DNA of 45,989 nucleotides from Rhizobium mongolense subsp. loessense (GTDB lineage: Bacteria > Pseudomonadota > Alphaproteobacteria > Rhizobiales > Rhizobiaceae), in the NCBI RefSeq assembly GCF_900099775.1, contig NZ_FMTM01000021.1:1-45989 (forward strand), read 5' to 3'. Shown here piece after piece: positions 21,613 to 30,404 of the stretch. The first letter of the stretch is position 1, and each line of letters opens with the position of its first letter. The notes beneath the pieces were generated by a model. The model ran no database searches and was not told the DNA's origin. It was given only the letters and a program-made list of their open reading frames with translations. A program made the translations under genes and the position numbers.

Positions 21613-21918
21613 ATGCCGAAACCCAGCTTCCGCTTTACCCATTATGATCTTCACGAGCAGCGCGCCGGAACCGTTATCGAGGTGACGCTGAATGCGGTGA
21701 ACAATGTGCGGCTGATGACGGCGCCGAACTATCAGCGCTTCACCGAGGTTCTCGATTTCAAGTATATCGGCGGAGTTGCAAAGAAATCGCCCATCAGGCT
21801 CGCTATTCCCGAAAGCGGCCACTGGCATCTGGTCGTGGACATGGAAGGCCATCACGGGCTTGCCGAATCCGCAGTGAAGGTAATCGCCGCGCCGGCGGGC
21901 CACAAGCATGCGTCATAA
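21613..21918 (+). CDS. DUF1883 domain protein
   Basis: A 101-residue protein with the DUF1883 pattern: FTHYDLHEQRAGTVIEVTLN near the start, NVRLMTAPNYQRF, the YIGGVAKKSPIRLAIP core and SGHWHLVVDMEGHHGLAES before a short His-rich tail. The domain is a small beta fold of unknown role, found alone or joined to TIR and other modules; here it is alone. It converges on rarA with only 17 bases between. Confidence 0.8.
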   Translation: MPKPSFRFTHYDLHEQRAGTVIEVTLNAVNNVRLMTAPNYQRFTEVLDFKYIGGVAKKSPIRLAIPESGHWHLVVDMEGHHGLAESAVKVIAAPAGHKHAS

Positions 21919-21935
21919 AAGTCACCGGACGGCAA

Positions 21936-23252
21936 CTAGCGCGGATTGCGCTCTTTTCTGAGCTTCGCCCAATATTCCAGCCTCTTGCGGATATCACGCT
22001 CAAAGCCGCGCTCCGGCGGATCGTAGAAGGTCTGGCGGCCCATCTTCTCCGGAAAATAATCCTGGCCCGAAAAGGCGTCGGGCTCGTCGTGGTCGTAGCG
22101 ATAGCCCTCGCCATAACCTTCGCCCTTCATCAGCTTGGTCGGCGCGTTCAGGATATGCTTCGGCGGCAGCAGCGAGCCGTTCTCTTTTGCCGCCTGCGTG
22201 GCGGCCTTGAAAGCCGTGTAGACGGCATTGGATTTCGGGGCGGTCGCCAGATAGACGCAGGCCTGCGCGAACGCCAACTCACCTTCCGGTGACCCAAGGT
22301 AATCATAGGCGTCCTTGGCGGCATTGCAGATGACCAGCGCCTGCGGATCGGCAAGACCGATATCCTCCACCGCCATGCGCACCAGCCGCCGCCCGAGATA
22401 GAGCGGGTCCTCGCCGGCATCGAACATGCGGGCGAGATAGTAGAGCGCTGCATCCGGATCGGAGCCGCGCACGGACTTGTGCAGCGCGGAGATGAGATTG
22501 TAGTGGCCGTCCTGCGCCTTGTCATAGACCGGGGCACGGCGTTGCACGATGCGCGTAAGCGCTTCGGTATCGAACGTCTCACCGTCGCGAGCGGCGCGCC
22601 AGACCTCCTCGGCAAGCGTCAGTACGGCACGGCCGTCGCCGTCTGCCATGCGCAAGAGGCTGGCGCGTGCATCCGCCGTCAGCGGCAGCGCATTGTCTTC
22701 GGCCGTCTCAGCACGCTTCAGCAGTTCTTCCAGGCTTTCTTCATCATGTGATTTGAAGGTCAGCACGCGGGCGCGAGACAAGAGAGCGGCATTGAGCTCG
22801 AAGGACGGATTCTCTGTGGTGGCACCGACGAGGATGATGGTGCCGTCTTCCATGACCGGGAGGAAGCTATCCTGCTGGGCACGGTTGAAGCGGTGGATCT
22901 CGTCGACGAAAAGCAGCGTCTGGCGGCCGCCCATGCGGCGCAGTCGCGCGGCGTCGAAAACCTTCTTGAGGTCAGCGACGCCGGAGAAGATCGCCGAGAT
23001 CTGTTCGAAGGCGAGGCCCGCTTCACCCGAAAGCAGCCGGGCAACGGTCGTCTTGCCGGTGCCGGGCGGGCCCCAGAAGATCATGGAGCCGAGCGAACCG
23101 CTTGCGATCATCCGGCGTAGCACGCCGTCTTCGCCCGTCAGATGTTCCTGGCCGGTGACTTCGGCAATCGTCTGCGGCCGGAGCCGATCTGCGAGAGGCC
23201 GCCTGTTGGCGACCTCCTCCGGAACACGCGGTGCGAAGAGATCGTCGCTCAT
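21936..23252 (-). CDS. rarA: replication-associated recombination protein A (AAA+ ATPase)
   Basis: A 438-residue AAA+ protein of the RarA/MgsA/WRNIP1 family. The Walker A motif GPPGTGKT lies at residues 61-68, Walker B LLFVDEIHRF near 115-125, and sensor 1 in LVGATTENPSFELN. The C-terminal oligomerisation region has DPDAALYYLARMFDAGEDP. RarA acts at stalled replication forks and in recombination. Its ATG overlaps the stop of the DegP-type gene by four bases (ATGA), so it is translated from the same message. The length is normal and no defects are seen. Confidence 0.96.
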   Translation of the reverse strand: MSDDLFAPRVPEEVANRRPLADRLRPQTIAEVTGQEHLTGEDGVLRRMIASGSLGSMIFWGPPGTGKTTVARLLSGEAGLAFEQISAIFSGVADLKKVFDAARLRRMGGRQTLLFVDEIHRFNRAQQDSFLPVMEDGTIILVGATTENPSFELNAALLSRARVLTFKSHDEESLEELLKRAETAEDNALPLTADARASLLRMADGDGRAVLTLAEEVWRAARDGETFDTEALTRIVQRRAPVYDKAQDGHYNLISALHKSVRGSDPDAALYYLARMFDAGEDPLYLGRRLVRMAVEDIGLADPQALVICNAAKDAYDYLGSPEGELAFAQACVYLATAPKSNAVYTAFKAATQAAKENGSLLPPKHILNAPTKLMKGEGYGEGYRYDHDEPDAFSGQDYFPEKMGRQTFYDPPERGFERDIRKRLEYWAKLRKERNPR

Positions 23253-24652
23253 CGGAAGAACTGCCGTATCCGCTGACCGTCGCGCTCGATCTCAACGCGC
23301 CAGAAACCCGGGTCCGCGTCGGCCATCTGTTCCAACTCCTCCGTTGTCTGTACCGGTGCACCATTGATTGAAACGATGATGTCCTTCGGCTCGAAGCCGA
23401 GACGCGCTGCAGGCGAGCCATCCTTGACATCGGCAACGACGACACCGGTCGATTCCGTCGGCATGCGCAGCTCGTCGGCGACGCGCGGCGACAGGTTCTC
23501 GACGACAGTACCGGTGAAGGGCGTGCGCCCGCCGATCGTGCGCTGGTCGCGCGGCGAGGTTTCCGGCGCCCGGTCGAGCTTCAACGCCACCTGCTGCTCG
23601 CCGCCATTCTCGGCCACGGTCAGGTTGACGGAGCTGCCGAGGCCCGCCGTCGTCAGACGATAGAGAAGCGCGTCGGGATGTTCGACCGGAACGCCGTTCA
23701 CCGCCGTGACGATCTCGCCGGCTCTCAGACCCGCCTTGGATGCAGGACCGCCATCCGTCACTTTCACGATCAGCGCGCCACGTGCCTTGTCGAGACCGAG
23801 CGCCTCTGCAACCTCGGAGGTCACCGCGTCGAAGGTGGCGCCGACATAGGGGCGTTCGAACGACTTCACGCCAGCGTCGGCCGATGCCAGGAACACCTTC
23901 ACCAGGTTGGCGGGGATCGCAAAGCCGATACCGTTCGAGCCGCCGCCGCGCGAGAAGATCGCCGTATTGATGCCGATCAGTTCACCCTTCATGTTCATCA
24001 GCGCACCGCCCGAATTGCCGGGATTGATCGACGCGTCGGTCTGGATGAAGAAGCCAAACTCGTTCTTGACAACCTGGTTGCGCGCAAGCGCCGAAACGAT
24101 GCCGCTCGTCACCGTTTGGCCGACGCCGAAGGGATTGCCGATCGCAAGCACGAGATCGCCGACCTCGACGGCATCCGAATTGCCGATCGCCAGCGTCGGG
24201 AAGCTCGCCTTGGCGCCGATCTTCAGCACCGCGAGATCGAGCCGGTCGTCACGCAGCACGACCTTGCACGGGAACTCGCGGCCGTCCGACAGCGCCACCT
24301 TGATGTCGTCCGCACCCTCGATGACGTGATTGTTCGTCACCACTGTGCCGTTTGCTTCAACGATGACGCCGGAGCCGAGTGAGGATTGCTTCTCGGTGCG
24401 ATTCGGCATCTGCTGGCCAAAGAACTCCTCGAAGAAGGGGTCGCCTGCGAAGGGAGATTGGCGCTGGATGATCTTCTCTGCGTAGACATTCACCACCGCG
24501 CCTGACGTCTGCTTGACGAGCGGCGCGAAGGAAAGCTGCAGTTCGGCCTGGCTTTGCGGCACCGTCTTCGCGTCCTGCGCATCTGCGCCGAACGGCAAAG
24601 CGACGACCAGCGCAAAGAGCGAAATGGAAGCGCGTTTCAACAGGCCTTGCAT
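23249..24652 (-). CDS. DegP/DegQ-type periplasmic serine protease (Do family)
   Basis: A 467-residue trypsin-like protease with an N-terminal signal peptide (about residues 1-25, ending GADAQD). The catalytic triad is His109 (TNNHVIEGAD), Asp139 (RLDLAVLK) and Ser214 (NPGNSGGAL). Two PDZ domains follow (about 265-350 with RPYVGATFDAVT, and 375-465 with VVADVKDGSPAARLGFEP). It would degrade or refold damaged proteins in the periplasm. It leads a two-gene unit with rarA, overlapping by ATGA, an uncommon pairing of periplasmic quality control with replication repair. Rhizobia hold several Deg paralogues, so degP versus degQ is not decided. Confidence 0.93.
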   Translation of the reverse strand: MQGLLKRASISLFALVVALPFGADAQDAKTVPQSQAELQLSFAPLVKQTSGAVVNVYAEKIIQRQSPFAGDPFFEEFFGQQMPNRTEKQSSLGSGVIVEANGTVVTNNHVIEGADDIKVALSDGREFPCKVVLRDDRLDLAVLKIGAKASFPTLAIGNSDAVEVGDLVLAIGNPFGVGQTVTSGIVSALARNQVVKNEFGFFIQTDASINPGNSGGALMNMKGELIGINTAIFSRGGGSNGIGFAIPANLVKVFLASADAGVKSFERPYVGATFDAVTSEVAEALGLDKARGALIVKVTDGGPASKAGLRAGEIVTAVNGVPVEHPDALLYRLTTAGLGSSVNLTVAENGGEQQVALKLDRAPETSPRDQRTIGGRTPFTGTVVENLSPRVADELRMPTESTGVVVADVKDGSPAARLGFEPKDIIVSINGAPVQTTEELEQMADADPGFWRVEIERDGQRIRQFFR

Positions 24653-24769
24653 TGGAATCCCTTCTGAATTCGTATTGACAATGTGTTGTAGCGCGGGACG
24701 TTAGAAAGGAAAGAGGGCGGAAGCATGAAGGAATAAGGCAGGTTTGAAAGCACGTGAGGAACCTCCAGC

Positions 24770-25144
24770 ATGAAACTGATATCAAAAGCGAAAACATGGG
24801 CGAAGTCACTGAGACGTGACATTGCCGCATTGTGGCTTGCCGCTCGCGACCCACGCGTTCCGTGGCTTGCAAAAGCGACCGCTGCAGCAGTGGCGGCCTA
24901 TGCGCTTTCGCCTATCGATCTGATCCCGGATTTCGTGCCCGTCCTCGGCTATCTCGACGACCTCGTCATCGTGCCGCTCGGCATTTTGCTGGCCGTCAAG
25001 CTCGTCCCGCCGGTGATCATGGCCGAACTCCGCAAGGAGGCCGAATTGCGCGCCAGCCGTCCGGCCGGTAGCAGAGCGGGGCTCCTTTTCGTCCTTGCCG
25101 TCTGGACGTTCTGCTTCATCTTTCTGGTACTGGCGTTTTTTTGA
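24770..25144 (+). CDS. YkvA family (DUF1232) membrane protein
   Basis: A 124-residue protein with the DUF1232 core YALSPIDLIPDFVPVLGYLD then DLVIVPLGILLAVKLVP (about residues 43-80) and a C-terminal hydrophobic helix (LLFVLAVWTFCFIFLVLAFF). It should lie in the inner membrane with two to three spans. The function of the family is unknown. It is divergent from the DegP-type gene and followed 31 bases later by the LprI-like gene on the same strand. Confidence 0.85.
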   Translation: MKLISKAKTWAKSLRRDIAALWLAARDPRVPWLAKATAAAVAAYALSPIDLIPDFVPVLGYLDDLVIVPLGILLAVKLVPPVIMAELRKEAELRASRPAGSRAGLLFVLAVWTFCFIFLVLAFF

Positions 25145-25175
25145 GGCGCTACCTCCCTGAAGCAGGAAGATTTGC

Positions 25176-25526
25176 ATGACACGTTCCCTTGCCCTTGCCA
25201 TACTTGCCTTGTCCGCAGCATGTTTGAGCTCCGGCGCCGCCCCGGCCGCAAGCTTCGATTGCGATGCAAAGGAGCTGAAGTCGGACGAAAAGGTGATCTG
25301 CGACAACCGCGCGCTCAATGATGCCGATGTGAAGATGGCGACGACGTTCGATCTTCTTTCAGGCCTGCTCGCCATGGGCTCGCGCGGCACGCTGCAGGAC
25401 GAGCAAACGGCCTGGCTGAAGAAGCGGCAGGTATGCGGGGCGGATGCCGCCTGCATCAAGGCCGCCTACGACGAGCGGATGAAACAGCTCGGCGAGACCT
25501 ACAAGAACATCAACCGGCCGCTATAG
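25176..25526 (+). CDS. secreted LprI-like (DUF1311) protein
   Basis: The 116-residue product has a signal peptide (about residues 1-25, ending GAAPAAS) and a mature part with four cysteines (FDCDAKELKSDEKVICDN, VCGADAACIKAAYDERM) likely forming two disulfides. It has the D-x-x-M/L spacing and ALNDADVKMA of LprI/DUF1311 proteins, some of which inhibit lysozyme. The cysteine at residue 16 (LSAAC) is not a convincing lipobox, so it is probably soluble in the periplasm. It likely shares a transcript with the YkvA-type gene. Confidence 0.75.
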   Translation: MTRSLALAILALSAACLSSGAAPAASFDCDAKELKSDEKVICDNRALNDADVKMATTFDLLSGLLAMGSRGTLQDEQTAWLKKRQVCGADAACIKAAYDERMKQLGETYKNINRPL

Positions 25527-25584
25527 CCGCGCCTGTTCAGCCCTTCGCAAAGGACGACATTCCGTGTTGCCGTGAACAGACAGA

Positions 25585-25617
25585 CAAAACGGCGCCCGCA
25601 TTCCGCAAGGCGCCGTC
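25585..25617 (-). terminator. intrinsic terminator of ilvD
   Basis: ACGGCGCC (25589-25596) and GGCGCCGT (25609-25616) pair perfectly. On the minus strand the stem is followed by TTTTG. It lies 24 bases after the ilvD stop. Confidence 0.7.
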
Positions 25618-25640
25618 TCCTGATTAAGTCTTGCAGTTTC

Positions 25641-27479
25641 TCAGCGGCTGCCGAGATCGCGCACCGCGCCGCGGTCCGCACTCGTCGCGAAAGCCGCATA
25701 GGCCTTCAGCGCCGTCGTGACATTGCGCTTGCGGTGTTCGGCCGGATGCCAGCCCTTCTCTTCCTGCTCCGAACGGCGGGTCGCAAGTTCGGCGTCGCTG
25801 ATACGCAGGCTGATCGTGCGGTTCGGGATGTCGATATCGATCATGTCACCCGGGCGCACCAAGCCGATCGTGCCACCGTTCGCCGCTTCCGGCGAAACGT
25901 GGCCGATCGAGAGGCCGGAGGTGCCGCCGGAAAAGCGGCCGTCGGTGATCAGCGCGCATGCCTTGCCGAGGCCCTTCGACTTCAAGTAGCTCGTCGGATA
26001 GAGCATTTCCTGCATGCCGGGGCCGCCCTTCGGGCCTTCGTAGCGGATGACGACGACGTCGCCCGCGACGACCTCATTGCCGAGGATGGCTTTCACCGCA
26101 GCATCCTGGCTTTCGTAGACCTTGGCCGGTCCGGAGAATTTGAGGATCGATTCATCGACCCCCGCCGTCTTCACGATACAGCCGTCGAGCGCGAGGTTAC
26201 CCTTGAGGACAGCTAGGCCGCCATCCTTCGAGAACGGATGCTCGACTGAGCGGATGACGCCCTTTTCCCGGTCGGTATCCAGCTCTTCCCAGCGGGCGCT
26301 CTGGCTGAAGGCGACCTGGGTCGGGATGCCGCCGGGGGCCGCGAGGTAGAAGTCGCGAACCGTCTCGCTGCTCGTGCGGGTGATATCCCAGCGGTCGATA
26401 GCGTCACCCAGCGTCTCGGCATGAACGGTCGGGCAGTCGCGGTTGAGTAGACCGCCTTTGTCCAGCTCGCCGAGGATCGACATGATGCCGCCGGCGCGGT
26501 GGACGTCTTCCATGTGCACATCGGCCTTGGCCGGCGCGACCTTGGAAAGGCACGGCACGCGGCGCGACAGCGCGTCGATGTCGGCCAGCGTGAAGTCGAC
26601 CTCGCCTTCATGGGCGGCAGCCAGGATGTGCAGAACGGTATTGGTCGAGCCGCCCATGGCGATATCGAGCGCCATGGCGTTTTCAAAGGCCTGCTTCGAA
26701 GCGATCGTGCGCGGCAGCGCCTTGACGTCGTCCTGCTCGTAGTAGCGGCGGGCGAGATCGACGATCAAGTGCCCAGCCTCGACGAAGAGGCGCTTGCGGT
26801 CGGCATGGGTTGCAAGCGTCGAGCCGTTGCCGGGAAGCGACAGGCCGAGCGCTTCTGTCAGGCAGTTCATGGAATTGGCCGTGAACATGCCGGAGCACGA
26901 GCCGCAGGTCGGACAGGCCGAGCGCTCGATCGTCTGAACATCCTCGTCGCTGATCTTGTCGTCAGCGGCGGCAACCATGGCATCGACCAGATCGAGCGCA
27001 TGCTTCTTGCCCTGCAGTACGACCTTGCCAGCTTCCATCGGGCCGCCGGAAACGAAGACCGACGGGATGTTGAGGCGCAGCGACGCCATCAGCATGCCGG
27101 GGGTGATCTTGTCGCAGTTCGAGATGCAGACCATGGCGTCGGCGCAATGGGCGTTGACCATGTATTCGACGCTGTCGGCGATCAGTTCGCGCGACGGCAG
27201 CGAATAGAGCATACCGTCATGGCCCATGGCGATGCCGTCGTCGACGGCGATCGTGTTGAATTCCTTGGCAACGCCACCGGCTGCTTCGATCTCGCGGGCG
27301 ACAAGCTGGCCGAGGTCCTTCAGATGTACGTGGCCCGGCACGAACTGGGTGAAGGAATTCACCACCGCGATGATCGGCTTGCCGAAATCCGAGTCCTTCA
27401 TGCCTGTCGCGCGCCAAAGGCCGCGCGCGCCCGCCATGTTGCGGCCGTGAGTCGTGGTTCTGGAACGGTAAGCTGGCAT
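25641..27479 (-). CDS. ilvD: dihydroxy-acid dehydratase
   Basis: A full-length 612-residue IlvD/Edd enzyme. Iron-sulfur ligands are visible in VCISNCDKITPGMLMA (about residue 122) and SACPTCGSCSGMFTANSMNC (about 188-207). The family start RSRTTTHGRNMAGARGLWRA is also present. It dehydrates 2,3-dihydroxy acids to 2-keto acids, the third common step of valine, isoleucine and leucine synthesis. AAGGA lies just before the ATG at 27479. It stands alone on its strand with its own terminator, divergent from msrP. No leader peptide rich in branched-chain codons was seen. Confidence 0.97.
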   Translation of the reverse strand: MPAYRSRTTTHGRNMAGARGLWRATGMKDSDFGKPIIAVVNSFTQFVPGHVHLKDLGQLVAREIEAAGGVAKEFNTIAVDDGIAMGHDGMLYSLPSRELIADSVEYMVNAHCADAMVCISNCDKITPGMLMASLRLNIPSVFVSGGPMEAGKVVLQGKKHALDLVDAMVAAADDKISDEDVQTIERSACPTCGSCSGMFTANSMNCLTEALGLSLPGNGSTLATHADRKRLFVEAGHLIVDLARRYYEQDDVKALPRTIASKQAFENAMALDIAMGGSTNTVLHILAAAHEGEVDFTLADIDALSRRVPCLSKVAPAKADVHMEDVHRAGGIMSILGELDKGGLLNRDCPTVHAETLGDAIDRWDITRTSSETVRDFYLAAPGGIPTQVAFSQSARWEELDTDREKGVIRSVEHPFSKDGGLAVLKGNLALDGCIVKTAGVDESILKFSGPAKVYESQDAAVKAILGNEVVAGDVVVIRYEGPKGGPGMQEMLYPTSYLKSKGLGKACALITDGRFSGGTSGLSIGHVSPEAANGGTIGLVRPGDMIDIDIPNRTISLRISDAELATRRSEQEEKGWHPAEHRKRNVTTALKAYAAFATSADRGAVRDLGSR

Positions 27480-27808
27480 CGGTTTCTTCCTTGATCTGCG
27501 GAAATTGCGCGGACGATGCGGGACGACAAGAAAACTTGCAGACCGGGCAGCCGCTGCATTTTGGAATTGTCCTAATCCAATCAGCCGGGACTGTCACTAC
27601 CGGCAAGGGCAAATCCGGTACGCCGCCCATTTGCGCCCATCGGACATATACGGTGAATCGCAACCTTTTGTTACAGGCTATTCCATCACACCAGAACACA
27701 AAAAATTGGCTTCCCGAAAGCAATCTTCAAGGCCTACACAGTCATCCAAAGACGCTGCTGATGCGTTTATTCAGATATCGGGCCGTTTCCGCCCAGGAGG
27801 ATTTCGAA
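27480..27808. other. 329-base divergent intergenic region ilvD / msrP
   Basis: This gap must hold the promoters of both genes. I saw no clear consensus promoter, hairpin or small gene. A plus-strand frame crosses it in phase with msrP but lacks protein character, and the AGGAGG at 27795-27800 marks the msrP start instead. Confidence 0.5.
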
Positions 27809-28756
27809 ATGCCGGCTTATCATCCGCTAAAGATCCCGTCTTCGGAGGTCACGCCGCGCCAGCTCTATCTCCGCCGCCGCGAGTTCCTTGGGGCTGCAAC
27901 GCTCGGCGCCATGGCGCTCTACGGGGCCGGCAAGGCGAGCGCTGCGGCCCTTTCCGTCATTGAGAGCAAGTACAAGGTCGGTGAAAAAACGACGCCGCTG
28001 AAGGATGTGACGACCTATAACAACTTCTACGAATTTGGCCTCGACAAGGGAGATCCCGCGGCACTTTCCGGCAATTTCAAGCCCCTGCCCTGGACCGTCA
28101 AGGTCGACGGCATGGTCGGCAAACCGGGCACCTTCGATATCGAGGCCCTGATCAAGGAATTTCCGATCGAGGAGCGCGTCTACCGCATGCGCTGTGTCGA
28201 GGCCTGGTCGATGGTGATCCCATGGGACGGCTTCCCGCTTGCAGCTCTGCTTGACAAGGTGGAGCCGCTGGGCAGCGCCAAATACGTCGCCTTCGAAACC
28301 GTCGTCCGGCCGGACGAGATGCCGGGCCAGAAAGGCATCTTCCAGTCACTCGAATGGCCTTATGTCGAGGGCCTGCGCCTCGACGAGGCCCGTCACCCGC
28401 TGACGCTGCTTGCCGTCGGGCTATATGGCGAAACGCTGCCGAACCAGAATGGTGCGCCCATCCGCCTCGTCGTGCCGTGGAAATACGGCTTCAAGGGCAT
28501 CAAGTCGATCGTGAAGATCACGCTCACCGACCAGCAGCCGAAGAACACCTGGCAGGTCACAAACCCGCAGGAATATGGTTTCTATGCCAACGTCAATCCG
28601 GCGGTCGATCATCCTCGCTGGAGCCAGGCGAGCGAACGGCGCATTGGCGAAAGCGGCTTCTTCGGCGCCAGCCGCCATCCGACGTTGCCTTTCAACGGTT
28701 ACGCCGATGAGGTCGCAAGCCTTTATTCCGGTATGGACCTGAAGGTGAACTTCTGA
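27809..28756 (+). CDS. msrP: protein-methionine-sulfoxide reductase catalytic subunit MsrP
   Basis: AGGAGG eight bases upstream fixes the ATG at 27809 and a 315-residue product. A twin-arginine signal (RRREFLGAATLGAMALYGAG, cleavage near ASA-A) sends the folded molybdoenzyme to the periplasm. The sulfite-oxidase-like fold shows in WTVKVDGMVGKPGTFDIEAL, the molybdopterin-binding Cys129 in YRMRCVEAWSMVIPWDGFPL, and WKYGFKGIKSIVKI. MsrP repairs oxidised methionines of periplasmic proteins using electrons from the quinone pool via MsrQ, whose gene overlaps its stop by one base. Confidence 0.96.
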   Translation: MPAYHPLKIPSSEVTPRQLYLRRREFLGAATLGAMALYGAGKASAAALSVIESKYKVGEKTTPLKDVTTYNNFYEFGLDKGDPAALSGNFKPLPWTVKVDGMVGKPGTFDIEALIKEFPIEERVYRMRCVEAWSMVIPWDGFPLAALLDKVEPLGSAKYVAFETVVRPDEMPGQKGIFQSLEWPYVEGLRLDEARHPLTLLAVGLYGETLPNQNGAPIRLVVPWKYGFKGIKSIVKITLTDQQPKNTWQVTNPQEYGFYANVNPAVDHPRWSQASERRIGESGFFGASRHPTLPFNGYADEVASLYSGMDLKVNF

Positions 28757-29412
28757 TGACGGATTTCTCGCTTACGCTTCCGAAACGCTGGCAGCCGGCA
28801 TCCGTCTGGCTGCTCTACGTGGCGGGGCTCCTGCCCGCCGCCTGGTATTTCTACCTCGGCGCCACGGACGGGCTCGGCGCCGATCCGGTGAAGACCTTCG
28901 AATTGTTCCTCGGCATCTGGGCGATCCGCTTCCTGATCCTGACGCTCGCCGTCAGCCCTGCCCGCGATCTCTTGGGCTGGAACTACCTGCGCTACCGCCG
29001 TTCGCTCGGCCTGCTCTGTTTCTACTATGTCGCAATGCATTTCACCGTCTACATGGTGCTCGACCAGGCATTGATCATTCAAGCTGTCATCGACGATGTC
29101 GTAAAGCGGCCCTTCATCATGTTCGGCATGGCGGGCCTGACGCTGCTCATTCCGCTTGCGCTGACATCCAACAATTTCTCGATCCGGCGCCTGGGTCCGA
29201 ACTGGGTTCGCCTTCACCGCCTCGTCTACATCGTCGCAGCCTGCGGCGCGCTGCACTTCGCCCTCTCGACCAAGGTCTTGGGCCTCGAGCAGTACATCTA
29301 TGTCGGCCTGCTGATTCTGCTGATCCTCTACCGCTCCTGGAGGCCGATCGCCCGCGGCAGGAAGCGCGGGCAAGCACGGCAAGGCAGCCGGGCGACGGCG
29401 ACCACCGCTTGA
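28756..29412 (+). CDS. msrQ: heme-binding membrane subunit MsrQ
   Basis: A 218-residue integral membrane protein with about six spans of the ferric-reductase-like (YedZ) family. Histidines expected to bind heme lie in YYVAMHFTVYMV, in the RLHRLVYIVAACGALHF loop, and nearby. MsrQ passes electrons from quinols to MsrP. Its ATG shares one base with the msrP TGA, giving tight coupling. The basic tail (RPIARGRKRGQARQGSR) is cytoplasmic by the positive-inside rule. Confidence 0.95.
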   Translation: MTDFSLTLPKRWQPASVWLLYVAGLLPAAWYFYLGATDGLGADPVKTFELFLGIWAIRFLILTLAVSPARDLLGWNYLRYRRSLGLLCFYYVAMHFTVYMVLDQALIIQAVIDDVVKRPFIMFGMAGLTLLIPLALTSNNFSIRRLGPNWVRLHRLVYIVAACGALHFALSTKVLGLEQYIYVGLLILLILYRSWRPIARGRKRGQARQGSRATATTA

Positions 29413-29422
29413 GCCTGCAGTG

Positions 29423-29800
29423 TCAGGCTAAGGTCCCTTGGTGAAACAGCATTTGCCATCCAATTTCGGAGTGCTTCCAAATTGAGCTGCGCAAAACATG
29501 TCGCTCAAATCCATCCTGTCTTGTGCGCCGAGTGCGATAGGTCAGCAAAACAGCGTCCGAAGATATGATGGTCAGTGAATAATCGTAGGCCAGCAATTCG
29601 CCAGGATCTGCATTGTCGTATTCCCGCATGAGAAGATCGATGATTTCGTTACGGCGATATATCGCCCCGGAACTGCCGATCTCCACGAAATCCTCCGAAA
29701 GTAGCTCTTCTACTGCCGTTCTTGAACGGCGTATCTCGGGGCGGTGAAGGGCCTCTTCGAGAAGGCGGATTTCACTCAGCAGTTCACGTAAATTTCCCAT
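29423..29800 (-). CDS. DUF4440 / NTF2-like small protein
   Basis: A 125-residue protein (start at 29800, with GGTGGA upstream; an in-frame ATG at 29812 adds four residues). The pattern LLEEALHRPEIRRSRTAVEE then LLSEDFVEIGSSGAIYRRNE, with WQMLFHQGT at the end, is that of DUF4440 in the SnoaL/NTF2 cone fold. Substrate and role are unknown. It converges on msrQ with ten bases between and lies downstream of rplQ, separated by a strong terminator. Confidence 0.75.
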   Translation of the reverse strand: MGNLRELLSEIRLLEEALHRPEIRRSRTAVEELLSEDFVEIGSSGAIYRRNEIIDLLMREYDNADPGELLAYDYSLTIISSDAVLLTYRTRRTRQDGFERHVLRSSIWKHSEIGWQMLFHQGTLA

Positions 29801-29883
29801 GACATCCACCACGCGTTGAAATCGCCAACATCGTCAGTTTCGCATAGCGCAATCAGGGTTCAACACGTCCAAAGCGACAAACA

Positions 29884-29913
29884 GAAACAGCCGGGCTTCC
29901 AAGCCCGGCTGTT
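29884..29913 (-). terminator. terminator of the alpha operon (after rplQ)
   Basis: AAACAGCCGGGCTT and AAGCCCGGCTGTTT form a perfect 14-base stem around a two-base loop, 23 bases after the rplQ stop. The A and T ends make it work in both directions. Confidence 0.85.
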
Positions 29914-29936
29914 TGTTTCCGGCGAACCGGACGATA

Positions 29937-30359
29937 TTAGGCGGCGACGGCCTGCTCTTCGGCGGCGGTGCGGGCCTTGTCGGCTGCGCCCTTGGCGAAG
30001 GTGTCGCGGTCAACGAATTCGATGACGGCGAGAGCGGCGTTGTCGCCCTGGCGGAAACCGGCCTTCATGATACGCAGGTAGCCGCCATTGCGGGTTGCGT
30101 AGCGCGATGCGATCGTATCGAAGAGCTTCGAAACGACTGCGGCGTCCTTGATCTGCGAGATCGCCTGACGGCGAGCGTGCAGGTCACCGCGCTTGCCGAG
30201 GGTAACGAGCTTTTCAACGATCGGGCGGATTTCCTTTGCCTTCGGCAGGGTCGTCACGATCTGCTCATGCGTGATGAGCGAAGCCGCCATGTTGGCGAAC
30301 ATCGCCTTGCGGTGGCTTGCGGTTCTATTCAGCTTGCGGCCGGCTTTACCGTGGCGCAT
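29937..30359 (-). CDS. rplQ: 50S ribosomal protein L17
   Basis: A 140-residue L17: MRHGKAGRKLNRTASHRKAM at the start, ANMAASLITHEQIVTTLPKA and GYLRIMKAGFRQGDNA. Residues after about 125 form the alanine-rich alphaproteobacterial extension. It contacts 23S rRNA near the tunnel exit region. It follows rpoA by 45 bases and closes the supercluster at a strong terminator. Confidence 0.98.
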   Translation of the reverse strand: MRHGKAGRKLNRTASHRKAMFANMAASLITHEQIVTTLPKAKEIRPIVEKLVTLGKRGDLHARRQAISQIKDAAVVSKLFDTIASRYATRNGGYLRIMKAGFRQGDNAALAVIEFVDRDTFAKGAADKARTAAEEQAVAA

Positions 30360-30404
30360 TGCTATTCTCCTTCACATGCAGGCATCTCGCCCGCCGTTTG
30401 ATGG

